A stretch of DNA of 8,390 nt from Clostridia bacterium (lineage in GTDB: Bacteria; Bacillota; Clostridia; Christensenellales; Borkfalkiaceae), in assembly GCA_017452305.1 (NCBI GenBank), contig JAFTMQ010000176.1, positions 1-8,390 of the forward strand. Direction: 5' to 3'. A program made the position numbers and the translations under genes. The notes beneath the pieces are model-generated. The model made no database searches. It worked only from the letters and a program-made list of their open reading frames with translations, and was not told where the DNA came from. Shown here one piece after another: positions 1 through 7,000 of the stretch (positions within the stretch are counted from its first letter, which is position 1; each line of letters opens with the position of its first letter).

Positions 1-1
1 C

Positions 2-67
2 ATTGACAAATATACCTCCCGCACCGCAATGCAGGGCAATGCCCTCTTCCGTTTTTATGCCCACTTC
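2..67 (-). pseudogene. In-frame continuation of the methyltransferase beyond its TAA stop (orphaned C-terminal tail)
   Basis: Directly after the TAA at 68-70 the same frame stays open to the window edge and encodes EVGIKTEEGIALHCG followed by AGGIFVN. From memory this matches the usual C-terminus of this methyltransferase family (E-[IV]-G-[IL], then G-[IL]-x-L-P-C-G), with the stop replacing one residue between VEA and EVGI. A single base change from CAA, GAA or AAA would create it. The tail could be read through, restart at the GTG at 62-64, or be silent. A competing or overlapping possibility is that GGAGG at 15-19 is the Shine-Dalgarno site for a next gene starting with ATG at 3..1; the window is too short to decide. 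Confidence 0.55.
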
Positions 68-859
68 TTACGCTTCCACTCTGCCTTGGAAATTTTTGAG
101 CGTAAGCGTTAAAATATTTTTTAAAACCATCGGTTGCAAGCCCGTTGTATAGCTGTTGATAAGTACGAACAACGGATTGTCGCAAAGCACCTCGGAACAA
201 AGCTCTACAAATTTGTATAAATCGTTTTCAATCTTCCACATTTCGCCGTTAGGGCCTCTGCCGTAGGAAGGCGGATCCATAATGATGGCGTCGTATTTAT
301 TACCGCGGCGGATTTCGCGTTGAACGAACTTCAAGCAATCGTCCACGATATAGCGAATGCCCGTATCAATACCCGAAAGGCGTGCGTTTTCGCCCGCTCT
401 TTCCACCATACCTTTCGCCGCGTCCACGTGCGTTACTTGCGCACCTGCCTTGGCGCAAGCGACCGTAGCGCCGCCCGTATAAGCAAACAAATTAAGTACC
501 TTTATCGGTCTGCCTGCATTTTTAATGAGGCTCGTCATATACTCCCAATTCACCGCTTGCTCGGGGAAAAGACCGGTGTGCTTAAAGCCCATAGGCTTGA
601 TTTTAAAACGGATATCGAGCGCGTCGTAGCTAATATTCCACTCGTCGGGGATGGGTTTTAAAATCTTCCAACCGCCGCCGCCCTTTTCGCTACGCTTATA
701 ATACGCGTTGAGCTTGGGATAAGCGAAGAGGTCCGTCTGCGCCGACCAAATAACCTGCGGATCGGGACGGAGCAAATACACGTCCTTCCAACGCTCTAAT
801 TTATATCCGTCGCCCGTGGCGATAATCGAATAATCCTTCCAATTTTGTGAAATTTTCAT
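68..859 (-). CDS. Class I SAM-dependent methyltransferase (RlmI/COG1092-like), apparently C-terminally truncated
   Basis: A 263-residue Rossmann-fold methyltransferase, probably acting on rRNA or another RNA in the cytoplasm. The start ATG at 859 was chosen because AAGGAA sits 5 nt upstream; a GTG 30 nt further upstream has no such site. Visible motifs: the family-typical FKHTGLFPEQAVNW (residues 92-104) before the SAM domain; motif I VLNLFAYTGGAT (121-132), which binds SAM; an acidic residue at the end of the next strand in THVDAAKG (D146); DDC (173-175); and the catalytic-type DPPSYG (195-200). The N-terminal ~80 residues form the beta-rich extension common in this family. The frame stops with TAA right after GRVEA, where homologues as I remember them continue for about 25 residues (E-[IV]-G-[IL]...LPCG). 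That tail is present in frame after the stop, so the gene may carry a nonsense mutation. The exact substrate cannot be told from sequence alone. Confidence 0.88.
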   Translation of the reverse strand: MKISQNWKDYSIIATGDGYKLERWKDVYLLRPDPQVIWSAQTDLFAYPKLNAYYKRSEKGGGGWKILKPIPDEWNISYDALDIRFKIKPMGFKHTGLFPEQAVNWEYMTSLIKNAGRPIKVLNLFAYTGGATVACAKAGAQVTHVDAAKGMVERAGENARLSGIDTGIRYIVDDCLKFVQREIRRGNKYDAIIMDPPSYGRGPNGEMWKIENDLYKFVELCSEVLCDNPLFVLINSYTTGLQPMVLKNILTLTLKNFQGRVEA

Positions 860-864
860 AATCG

Positions 865-870
865 TTCCTT
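865..870 (-). promoter_or_regulatory. Ribosome binding site deciding the methyltransferase start
   Basis: AAGGAA reads on the minus strand with a 5-nt spacer (CGATT) before the ATG at 859..857. It supports the 263-residue start over the longer GTG-initiated frame beginning at 889. Confidence 0.75.
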
Positions 871-927
871 GCAAATTTTTCCCTCGCACGTCCGCGTGAG
901 GACATAATACGACAATTATGCGAATAT

Positions 928-956
928 ATTATACAGCAAAATTTTTTACTTGTAAA
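928..956 (-). promoter_or_regulatory. Sigma-A-type promoter for the methyltransferase
   Basis: On the minus strand TTTACA (951-956) and TATAAT (928-933) are separated by exactly 17 bp. Transcription would start near 921 and give a leader of about 60 nt before the ATG at 859. The promoter lies just downstream of the terminator of the preceding small ferredoxin gene, so the methyltransferase is likely an independent unit. Apart from this promoter and the terminator at 976-1007, I see nothing in the 860-1036 gap. Confidence 0.8.
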
Positions 957-975
957 GTATTTTTTCCGCCTAACG

Positions 976-1007
976 AAAAAAAGAACGCCTTATCAAGCGT
1001 TCTTTTT
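976..1007 (-). terminator. Rho-independent terminator after the BFD-type ferredoxin gene
   Basis: An 11-bp perfect stem, AAAAAGAACGC (978-988) against GCGTTCTTTTT (997-1007), encloses an 8-nt loop. Read on the minus strand the distal arm runs into an unbroken T tract (982 to 976). It begins 29 nt past the stop codon of the minus-strand gene at 1037. The A/T flanks make it nearly symmetrical, but no plus-strand gene needs it. Confidence 0.88.
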
Positions 1008-1036
1008 GTTTTTTAATACGTATTTTGCGCGATAAA

Positions 1037-1228
1037 TTAGCCCAGAAGTTCGGAAATAACGTCCAACACCTTATCGTGGCAACCACCGCAGCCCGTAGAG
1101 CAATGGGTGACCATTTGCACCTTTTCAAATTGCTTTTCTACGTCGCCGAATTGTTGACCTTCGTGCAAAGCCTTTTCGATATCCGCAACGGATACTTGCA
1201 TACAGTTACAAATCATAATATTTTCCAT
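1037..1228 (-). CDS. BFD-like [2Fe-2S] cluster-binding small protein
   Basis: A 63-residue cytoplasmic protein of the bacterioferritin-associated ferredoxin (BFD / Fer2_BFD) type. It has a C-x-C near the N-terminus (C7, C9 in ICNCMQVS) and a C-x-x-C near the C-terminus (C47, C50 in STGCGGC), the classic four-cysteine ligand set for a 2Fe-2S cluster, with a short helical segment (VADIEKALHEG) between. Members occur either as stand-alone iron-release partners of bacterioferritin or as electron-transfer modules; no partner gene is visible here. A fifth cysteine (C43, HCSTGC) lies just before the second ligand pair, and the 37 residues between C9 and C47 are a little more than the roughly 31-33 I remember for the family. 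The start at 1228 was chosen for its AAGGGAG site 6 nt upstream; a GTG at 1252 would add 8 residues that would cover that site. It has its own promoter and terminator, so it is a monocistronic unit. Confidence 0.9.
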   Translation of the reverse strand: MENIMICNCMQVSVADIEKALHEGQQFGDVEKQFEKVQMVTHCSTGCGGCHDKVLDVISELLG

Positions 1229-1234
1229 AACGTT

Positions 1235-1241
1235 CTCCCTT
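1235..1241 (-). promoter_or_regulatory. Ribosome binding site deciding the BFD-like gene start
   Basis: AAGGGAG on the minus strand, 6 nt before the ATG at 1228..1226. It favours the 63-residue product over the longer GTG-initiated frame. Confidence 0.75.
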
Positions 1242-1246
1242 CTTTT

Positions 1247-1262
1247 GCCCACGTTGTTGGGC
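1247..1262 (-). repeat. Short inverted repeat in the BFD gene leader
   Basis: GCCCA (1247-1251) and TGGGC (1258-1262) are perfect inverse complements around a 6-nt loop. It lies between the predicted transcription start (about 1270) and the Shine-Dalgarno site, 5 nt from the latter. It could be a small leader hairpin or a half-buried operator. At five base pairs it may also be chance. Confidence 0.3.
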
Positions 1263-1276
1263 GTTTGCTTTTATAT

Positions 1277-1305
1277 ATTATATAGTATAATCGCGCGCGT
1301 GTCAA
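1277..1305 (-). promoter_or_regulatory. Perfect-consensus sigma-A promoter for the BFD-like gene
   Basis: On the minus strand TTGACA (1300-1305) and TATAAT (1277-1282) are both exact consensus with the optimal 17-bp spacer. The spacer starts with an alternating (CG)4 tract (1292-1299) next to the -35 box, in an otherwise AT-rich context. Expected transcription start is near 1270, giving a leader of about 40 nt. Such a strong core promoter suggests abundant expression unless a regulator limits it. Confidence 0.87.
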
Positions 1306-1346
1306 GGATTTTTTTAATTTTTTCCAACAAAAATTTTGCCCCGATA

Positions 1347-3737
1347 TTATAGAGTGAGCATAGAAGCGTGCTCCCGCAAGTCCCCGTTTTCATACAACAA
1401 GGTCTTCACCTCGTACTTACCAAAGGACAAGGAAATCGACTTATCAAACACTGTACAGTCACACACCACGCCGTCCTTATTATTGTTGACAAGGCGTACC
1501 ATGTACGTGTTCACGCCCACTTTTCGGAAAGCGGAAAGGGAAATATCTTGTGCGGAAATACGCACGGGGCTTTCCTCTTTTTTCACGCCGTTACCGTGAG
1601 GATAGAAGTTGAGCGCGTACGGCTTTTGCGTAAATGCCGTCGCCTTCTTTTCCAGCTCGCTTTCCTTACATACTTCTAAACGGAAAGTATATTCATGCCT
1701 GCCCAAATCAATATAGCGGTTAAACCTTGTTTCGTCGATAATCGGCAAATCGCCTACGGGATGCGCGCAGTAAACGGAACCGTTTAACAAATTTAGATAA
1801 AGCTTTCCGTTCTCCACAGAGCAACCGTACGTGCCGTCCTTAAATACGGCAAGCACCTTTCCGTCCTTTTCGATACCGACAAAGCGTTGCGAACATTCTT
1901 CCGTTTCCCGCCCGTATTCCTGCGTACCAAATGCCGTTTGACCGATAAATCTGCCAAGTTCTTGCACGGGAATTTCCAACTTCAAGCCCTTGCCCCCGTC
2001 GTTCCAATATACGTTTACAGTTACATCCACGTAGTCGAAATCCTTGTAGAAGGTATATGCCACGCGAATATCGGACTTGCCCGTATCGTAAATACTTTCC
2101 ACGGACGTGAGTAGGTCGCCGCGCTCGATGACGCGCACTGCCGTTTTTGCGGCGGGTTTACGATAATTACTGCCCACCTTTTTCATATTCCACCCCCAAG
2201 GATCGGGGTTATCGTCAAAGACAACGGGGGTGAATGCACTGCCGCTTAAATACTCTTTTCCCCCTACCATGTACGAGTTTAACGCCCCGTCCGTGGGATT
2301 AAACCCGACTTTGGTTTGGTTTGCGTTGGTCAATTCCTTGGGCGAAGTTTTGTCAATATAGACGCGTTTTCCCCTGCGCACTTCCACGTCAAAACGGGTG
2401 AGCGACAACGGATTTAACGTCGTCTTTACCGCAAGGCGCTCACTCTTATCCAAATTGACGCAAGAGGATTCCTTTATTTTTTGGTAAGGCACAATTTCCT
2501 CACCGTTCTTTCTTATCGTAAATTCGTACCCTTCCGTTTCGGAAACGATAGGCGTTTGCAAATAGAATTCCGCATTGAAAATTTGTTCTTCCGCGTGGGG
2601 ATTAGGGTTGTAGACAAAGATGGGATATTCGCCCGGCTTTGCCTTTTCGTAGCCGCCGCAAAGTGCCATAAACGCCTTGGTGAATTGCTTATCCAAAAGC
2701 TCTAATGCGTATTCCGCTTTTTGCAAGCTGCTCTTTTCCCCTTCGATAATGCAAGTACCCGACAATACGTCGTGGAATTGTATTGCAGCCAAAGTCTTTT
2801 GCGCCTCGGCAAAAGCCGACAAATCGTAGGTGTAAGCGCCCTCTTTATCCGCATAAGCGCAAAGCTTTTCTGTTCGCAAAAGCTTGTTTTCAAGCTCCGC
2901 ATATTTATGCTTGATGCGCGCGATAGAGGTGTAGCACTTAATCAAACAAGGCTGTAAAGCCGCGTCGTATTCCACGTCGGGCATCACCTTGTTAAAAAAC
3001 GCCTCGGGGGTGCTGTGGAATACGCAAACGCCGTTGTTTTTTTGCTCCTCTACAAAGCCCTTAATGTCCGTCAAATCTTTCCTCGACGCGCCGCCGCCGT
3101 GGTTACCTACGCCCCAAAGCACAAAAGCGATATCTTCCTTTTCCCAAGGCTGCATTTTGCGCTTGATGGCGTTGACTGCGTTGCCGAGCTCCGAGCAATA
3201 AATACTTTCGTCTTGGAAACGAGCCGCCTTCACCTCGCTACCGTCAAAGCCAAGCCACTTAAACACCATTTTCGGCAGGTCTAAAAGCTCCACCATAGGA
3301 CGGCAGAAGATATACCCTTCGTAGCCGCATTTATTTAAGATTTGCACCAAACCCTGTGTGTGGCCAAATGAATCGAAATTCACCGCCACCGTAGGTCTTT
3401 GATTAAATTTTTCTTTAAAATACGTCAAGCCGCTTTCGATTTGGCGCACAAAACCCTCGCCGCTTGGAATATTGCAGTCGGGCTGTACGTACCAACCGCC
3501 CATGATATGCCACTTGCCCGCCTTTACAAGCGCTTGAATACGTGCAAAAAGCGCGGGGTCGTATTCCTCGATATATTCGTACAAAAGCGCCTCATTATGG
3601 CAAAATATGTAATCGTATTCGTCCGCAAGGTCGCATGCTGAATAAAAGGTTGCCAACGCCGCCGTCGCACCCTCGTTCCAATCCCATTGCCAAACGGGGT
3701 CCAAGTGTGCGTTGCATATCAAATGTAGTTCTTTCAT
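1347..3737 (-). CDS. Glycoside hydrolase family 38 alpha-mannosidase, cytoplasmic
   Basis: A 796-residue GH38 enzyme expected to release alpha-linked mannose from imported oligosaccharides by a retaining, metal-dependent mechanism. There is no signal peptide, so it acts in the cytoplasm. The N-terminal catalytic domain (about 1-260) begins with NAHLDPVW (H11 and D13, metal ligands), followed by WYVQPDCNIPSGE (82-94) and NFDSFGH, where D122 is the predicted nucleophile. GVGNHGGG (209-216) is another family motif. The helical middle domain (about 265-345) contains CYTSIARIKHKYAELENKL and FHDVLSGT with the further metal ligand H322. Residues from about 370 to the end form the beta-sandwich region. 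All expected catalytic residues are present and the frame is intact. The ATG at 3737 follows two partial Shine-Dalgarno elements. A promoter with an adjacent palindrome lies upstream, suggesting substrate-controlled expression. I see no convincing terminator after its stop; the next gene's promoter lies in that gap. Exact linkage specificity cannot be read from the sequence. Confidence 0.95.
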   Translation of the reverse strand: MKELHLICNAHLDPVWQWDWNEGATAALATFYSACDLADEYDYIFCHNEALLYEYIEEYDPALFARIQALVKAGKWHIMGGWYVQPDCNIPSGEGFVRQIESGLTYFKEKFNQRPTVAVNFDSFGHTQGLVQILNKCGYEGYIFCRPMVELLDLPKMVFKWLGFDGSEVKAARFQDESIYCSELGNAVNAIKRKMQPWEKEDIAFVLWGVGNHGGGASRKDLTDIKGFVEEQKNNGVCVFHSTPEAFFNKVMPDVEYDAALQPCLIKCYTSIARIKHKYAELENKLLRTEKLCAYADKEGAYTYDLSAFAEAQKTLAAIQFHDVLSGTCIIEGEKSSLQKAEYALELLDKQFTKAFMALCGGYEKAKPGEYPIFVYNPNPHAEEQIFNAEFYLQTPIVSETEGYEFTIRKNGEEIVPYQKIKESSCVNLDKSERLAVKTTLNPLSLTRFDVEVRRGKRVYIDKTSPKELTNANQTKVGFNPTDGALNSYMVGGKEYLSGSAFTPVVFDDNPDPWGWNMKKVGSNYRKPAAKTAVRVIERGDLLTSVESIYDTGKSDIRVAYTFYKDFDYVDVTVNVYWNDGGKGLKLEIPVQELGRFIGQTAFGTQEYGRETEECSQRFVGIEKDGKVLAVFKDGTYGCSVENGKLYLNLLNGSVYCAHPVGDLPIIDETRFNRYIDLGRHEYTFRLEVCKESELEKKATAFTQKPYALNFYPHGNGVKKEESPVRISAQDISLSAFRKVGVNTYMVRLVNNNKDGVVCDCTVFDKSISLSFGKYEVKTLLYENGDLREHASMLTL

Positions 3738-3743
3738 ATTATT

Positions 3744-3755
3744 CTCACCACTCCT
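3744..3755 (-). promoter_or_regulatory. Two-part ribosome binding site of the mannosidase
   Basis: On the minus strand AGGAG (3751-3755) lies 13 nt from the ATG, farther than usual, while GGTGAG (3744-3749) lies 6 nt away and matches the 3' half of the full AAGGAGGTGA consensus. Either or both may pair with 16S rRNA; the nearer one has the better spacing. Confidence 0.55.
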
Positions 3756-3779
3756 AATTTATACGAATGATTTTGTTCC

Positions 3780-3800
3780 TTTCACTTTATTAAAGTGAAA
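3780..3800 (-). promoter_or_regulatory. Perfect 21-bp palindrome, likely operator of the mannosidase promoter
   Basis: Two 10-bp arms, TTTCACTTTA (3780-3789) and TAAAGTGAAA (3791-3800), are exact inverse complements around a single central base at 3790. The site lies roughly +8 to +28 from the predicted transcription start and upstream of the Shine-Dalgarno site, a classic place for a repressor to block transcription. No U-tract follows, so it is not a terminator. The cognate regulator is not in the window and I cannot assign its family. Confidence 0.65.
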
Positions 3801-3814
3801 AACACTACAAATGT

Positions 3815-3843
3815 ATTATACCCCCTCTTTCTTCTTTCGTCAA
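3815..3843 (-). promoter_or_regulatory. Sigma-A-type promoter for the mannosidase
   Basis: On the minus strand TTGACG (3838-3843) and TATAAT (3815-3820) are separated by 17 bp of almost pure purine (A/G). One mismatch to consensus in the -35 box. Predicted transcription start is about 3808, giving a leader of about 70 nt that contains the palindrome at 3780-3800. Confidence 0.82.
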
Positions 3844-3869
3844 TACCTACAACACAAAAAATGTATATG

Positions 3870-3934
3870 GTTATTTTACTTTTTGCTTGCGCGTCTATGC
3901 TATTTTTACATTTTGCGCTATGTTATTTTACTTT
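3870..3934. repeat. AT-rich direct repeats upstream of the mannosidase promoter
   Basis: GTTATTTTACTTT occurs exactly at 3870-3882 and again at 3922-3934, 52 bp apart (about five helical turns). A related copy, GCTATTTTTACATTTT, lies between them at 3899-3914. The block begins about 27 bp upstream of the -35 box. It could bind an activator or act as an AT-rich upstream element, or it may just reflect AT-rich intergenic sequence. With the promoter, palindrome and terminator it accounts for most of the 3738-4040 gene-free stretch. Confidence 0.35.
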
Positions 3935-3971
3935 CAACGCGTACATGGTATTCCCTTTTTTATATTTATGC

Positions 3972-4004
3972 AAAAATTAAGGGCCTGCCTTTCGGCAAGC
4001 CCTT
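3972..4004 (-). terminator. Rho-independent terminator after the giant repeat-protein gene
   Basis: Minus-strand RNA folds as an 11-bp stem (arms 3979-3989 and 3994-4004) with one G-U pair and a GAAA tetraloop, followed by AATTTTT (3978 to 3972). It starts 37 nt after the TAA at 4041-4043 and separates the giant gene from the mannosidase unit. Confidence 0.9.
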
Positions 4005-4011
4005 TCAGGAC

Positions 4012-4029
4012 AACTGATTTTATTCAGTT
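4012..4029 (-). repeat. Minor inverted repeat just after the giant gene's stop
   Basis: AACTGA (4012-4017) and TCAGTT (4024-4029) are perfect inverse complements with a 6-nt AT loop. The hairpin lies between the stop codon and the main terminator. It could stabilise the 3' end of the transcript; at six pairs the support is weak. Confidence 0.3.
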
Positions 4030-4040
4030 AGATTTAGTTA

Positions 4041-7000
4041 TTACTCAGCGTCCGTATAGGTTACTTCGCTCGAAACGTAAGTAATCATACCTTGCGCAAC
4101 AAAGTTACCGATGTCGTACTTAATTGCCGTAGCGCAGTAAATCGACAATTCGTAAACTTGACCAGCCTTTAACGAAGTTACGGTATTGCCTGCTTCGTCC
4201 GTGATGCTTACCGTCATTGCAGACGAGCCGGAAAGCGTAATACTTCCGTTTGCAGGACAAGTACCGTTGTTATCCGAATATGCCCAAGCATAGAACAACA
4301 TACCCGTAGAAGTAAAGTCTTGAGAAAGCGCAAATCTAATCTTTGCTACTTTGCCCGCTTCGCTTGCTATCTTAATAAGCCAAGCAGGTCTGGTCTTACC
4401 ACTTGTAGGTTGCGCATCGCCCCAAACGTTGGATACGGTTTCGGTTTCCAATTGCTTTACAACCTCGTTGCGACCGAAGCCAAGGTCTGCATTGTTATAG
4501 GATACAGTTACCGTATTGTCCACCGAACCCGTTATAGGCGAGTTTGCTATCGAAGTAGCATACGTCTTAACACTCCTCGTTGCAAACGAAACGGTGATTG
4601 CCTTTTTGTTGATGTTTGCAAGTTGGTATCTATCTACGCCGTCTGCGTACAATTCGAGCATATAAACGGTGTTTGCCTTTAACGTATCGGTTACAACCTC
4701 GCCGTTCGTACCAAGGATACGTGCGTTTGCGGAAGGCGTAAGGGTTACGTAGAAGTTGGTAGGCCAAGCCTCGCCGTTACGGCACCATACGAAGAACAAG
4801 TTTCCTTCCGAAGAGGAGAAGTCAACGTTTAACGAGAACATAATGCTTACGTATTGTCCTACGGGCGCAAGAATGTCCGTTGCAAGATTCTGTCTTGTAC
4901 CGTCCCAAACGTTACTCGTCTCCGCCGTTATCATTTGTTGTACGTATTCGCCTTCATCAAAGCCAAGTGCCGTTTCGTCACCCGCGTAAGTAGGCAAAGT
5001 ACCGTTAGAACCGCCAAGCAATGCATACGGTTCTTCGGGTTCACCCGTGCCATACGCTACGTTACCGAAGTAAATCGTATTGTTGCAGTATGCGCCGATT
5101 GCAAGATAAGTTGCGCCCGGATCATACACTCTAAACGTGTATTTCTTGCCTGCTACAAGCGAGTCCACTGCAAAACCATTTTCGTCAACGATACTCGTTG
5201 TAAACACAGTGCTTGCGCCTACGTTGCTAACAGCACCATTGCCGCTTGCTGCCCAGAGATAGAAGAGGTTACTTCCGCTGAGCGCGTTTTTAAGCACGAA
5301 GTCAACGGTAATGTAATCTTGCGTGCCATTTGCCGTAATTCTTGCTCTATTTGCATAAATGCTTTCCGCCCAAATGTCGCTTTCCCCTATCAAGGTTTGT
5401 ACAAACGTGCCTGCTGCAAAGCCAAGCGCCGTTTCGTCTCCAGTATATTCAGGCAACAACGCATTTGCATCACTCTGACGCAAAATATTGTTATCCGCAC
5501 CGTATTCATAGCGAACGTTTGCATAGTAGATGGTCGAGTTGGGGTTACCGATTGCTACGCCGTGGAAGGCATCCGCGCCGCCAAGATATACCCAAACGGT
5601 ATATTTGGTGTTCGCCGCAATCGAAGTTGCCGCATTGTTATTTTCATCGAAGACGTAAATAATTCTTGCCGCGCATTCGTTTGCCGCAATCCCCGCATTT
5701 ACCTGTGCAATGATATTGGAATATCCTGCAGTTACGTTTCCGTTTCTCGTGAACCAAACGGTAAGATTAGACGCATTCGTCATCGAGAACTCGAACACCA
5801 AGAAGTCTGCCGTGCTGTCATTGCCGATGTGTGCTCTGTGACTCCAAGAATTCGTCGTTACTTGTTCAAATACGTAATCGCTATCCGCAAAGCCGATATC
5901 CGCGTTATTGCCCGTGTACTGCGCCAATTCCGTACCCGAACCGTCGGTTACAACTTCCGTAGGCTTTTCAATAGCTACGTCATTTCCATAGGTTACGTTT
6001 GCAAGATAAATCGTCGAACCCGTCTTCGCAATCTTGATTTGGTCAGCGCCGTTGATATAAATTCTCAACGTGTAGAGCGTATTCGTGCTCATCAACGTAG
6101 ATACAGCATTGCCATTTGTATTGAAGACTTGAATCGTTCTATCCATAGCATTACCGCTTGCAAGTCGAATATTGCTAGGATCGATAACGTACGAAGCACC
6201 GCCATTCAAATAGTTGCCGCCGTTCAATGCATAAGCGAAGAAATATCCGTCGCCAGAAGCAATTACCAATTGAACGTCCACGTAATCATAGTTTGCCGAG
6301 TCTACACTAAACACGGCTTTGTCTTTCGAAGAGTCTGCCCCTACGTATTCATATACGCGAGAGCCTTCTGCAAAGCCAAGCGCCGTTTCGTCGCCGTCGT
6401 AAACGGTTACCGCACTTGCATTGGTGCTGTCACCCGTAATTGTTTCCACGACACCGAACGTTACGTTTGCAAAGAGCATCGTCGTGTTCGCTTGACCGAT
6501 ATGAACTTCCGTCAAGTTTTCTTCGCCCAAGAATACTCTCAAAATATATCTCGTGCTAACCGAGCGTCCGCCCGTTACGACGTTGCCGTTCGTATCCAAA
6601 ACTTGAATCTTCGTCTTGCCTCCGCTTGTGCCCGCGTTAGGCGTATGAGGCGAGTAACCGCTGCCGTAGGTTGCGTTGCTTACGTTTTCTGCTACAAGAT
6701 AGCTACCGTCAAGCATACCATCTGCATTAACTACCCATGCGAGGAAATACCAAGTGCCGCTCGTTACCACAAATTCAACGTCCATATAATCGTAGCTTGC
6801 AGAATCCACTTTGATGATGGCTCTATCATTCCAAGAACTCGTCATGTTCGCTGCAAAGACGTAATCTTCTGCTCCGAATCCGTATGCAGTTGCATCGCCC
6901 GTGTATTTGGACAAGACTTCGCCGCTGTGACCGCTATCTGCTTCACCCGTATATACAATTACGTTGTCGGGCAAAGCGATAAACTTATCGTCCGTATCTT

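Noticed and set aside
68..70. TAA recoded as a sense codon in the methyltransferase
   Set aside because: The other three genes seen here all end at TAA in sensible places, two of them followed by terminators, so TAA acts as a normal stop in this genome.
320..661. Plus-strand open frame of 113 codons opposite the methyltransferase
   Set aside because: The minus frame carries full methyltransferase motifs; the plus frame shows no recognisable protein features and no convincing ribosome binding site was seen.
860..889. Longer methyltransferase start at a GTG adding 10 residues
   Set aside because: The extension covers the good AAGGAA site, and the ATG at 859 matches the usual family N-terminus length better.
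1306..1346. Terminator after the mannosidase
   Set aside because: Only A/T tracts are present; I found no GC-containing stem, so no terminator is called and readthrough into the BFD gene is possible.
3795..4084. Three overlapping plus-strand open frames in the intergenic gap
   Set aside because: They are low-complexity Phe/Leu/Tyr translations of AT-rich DNA and run across the palindrome, the promoter and the terminator.
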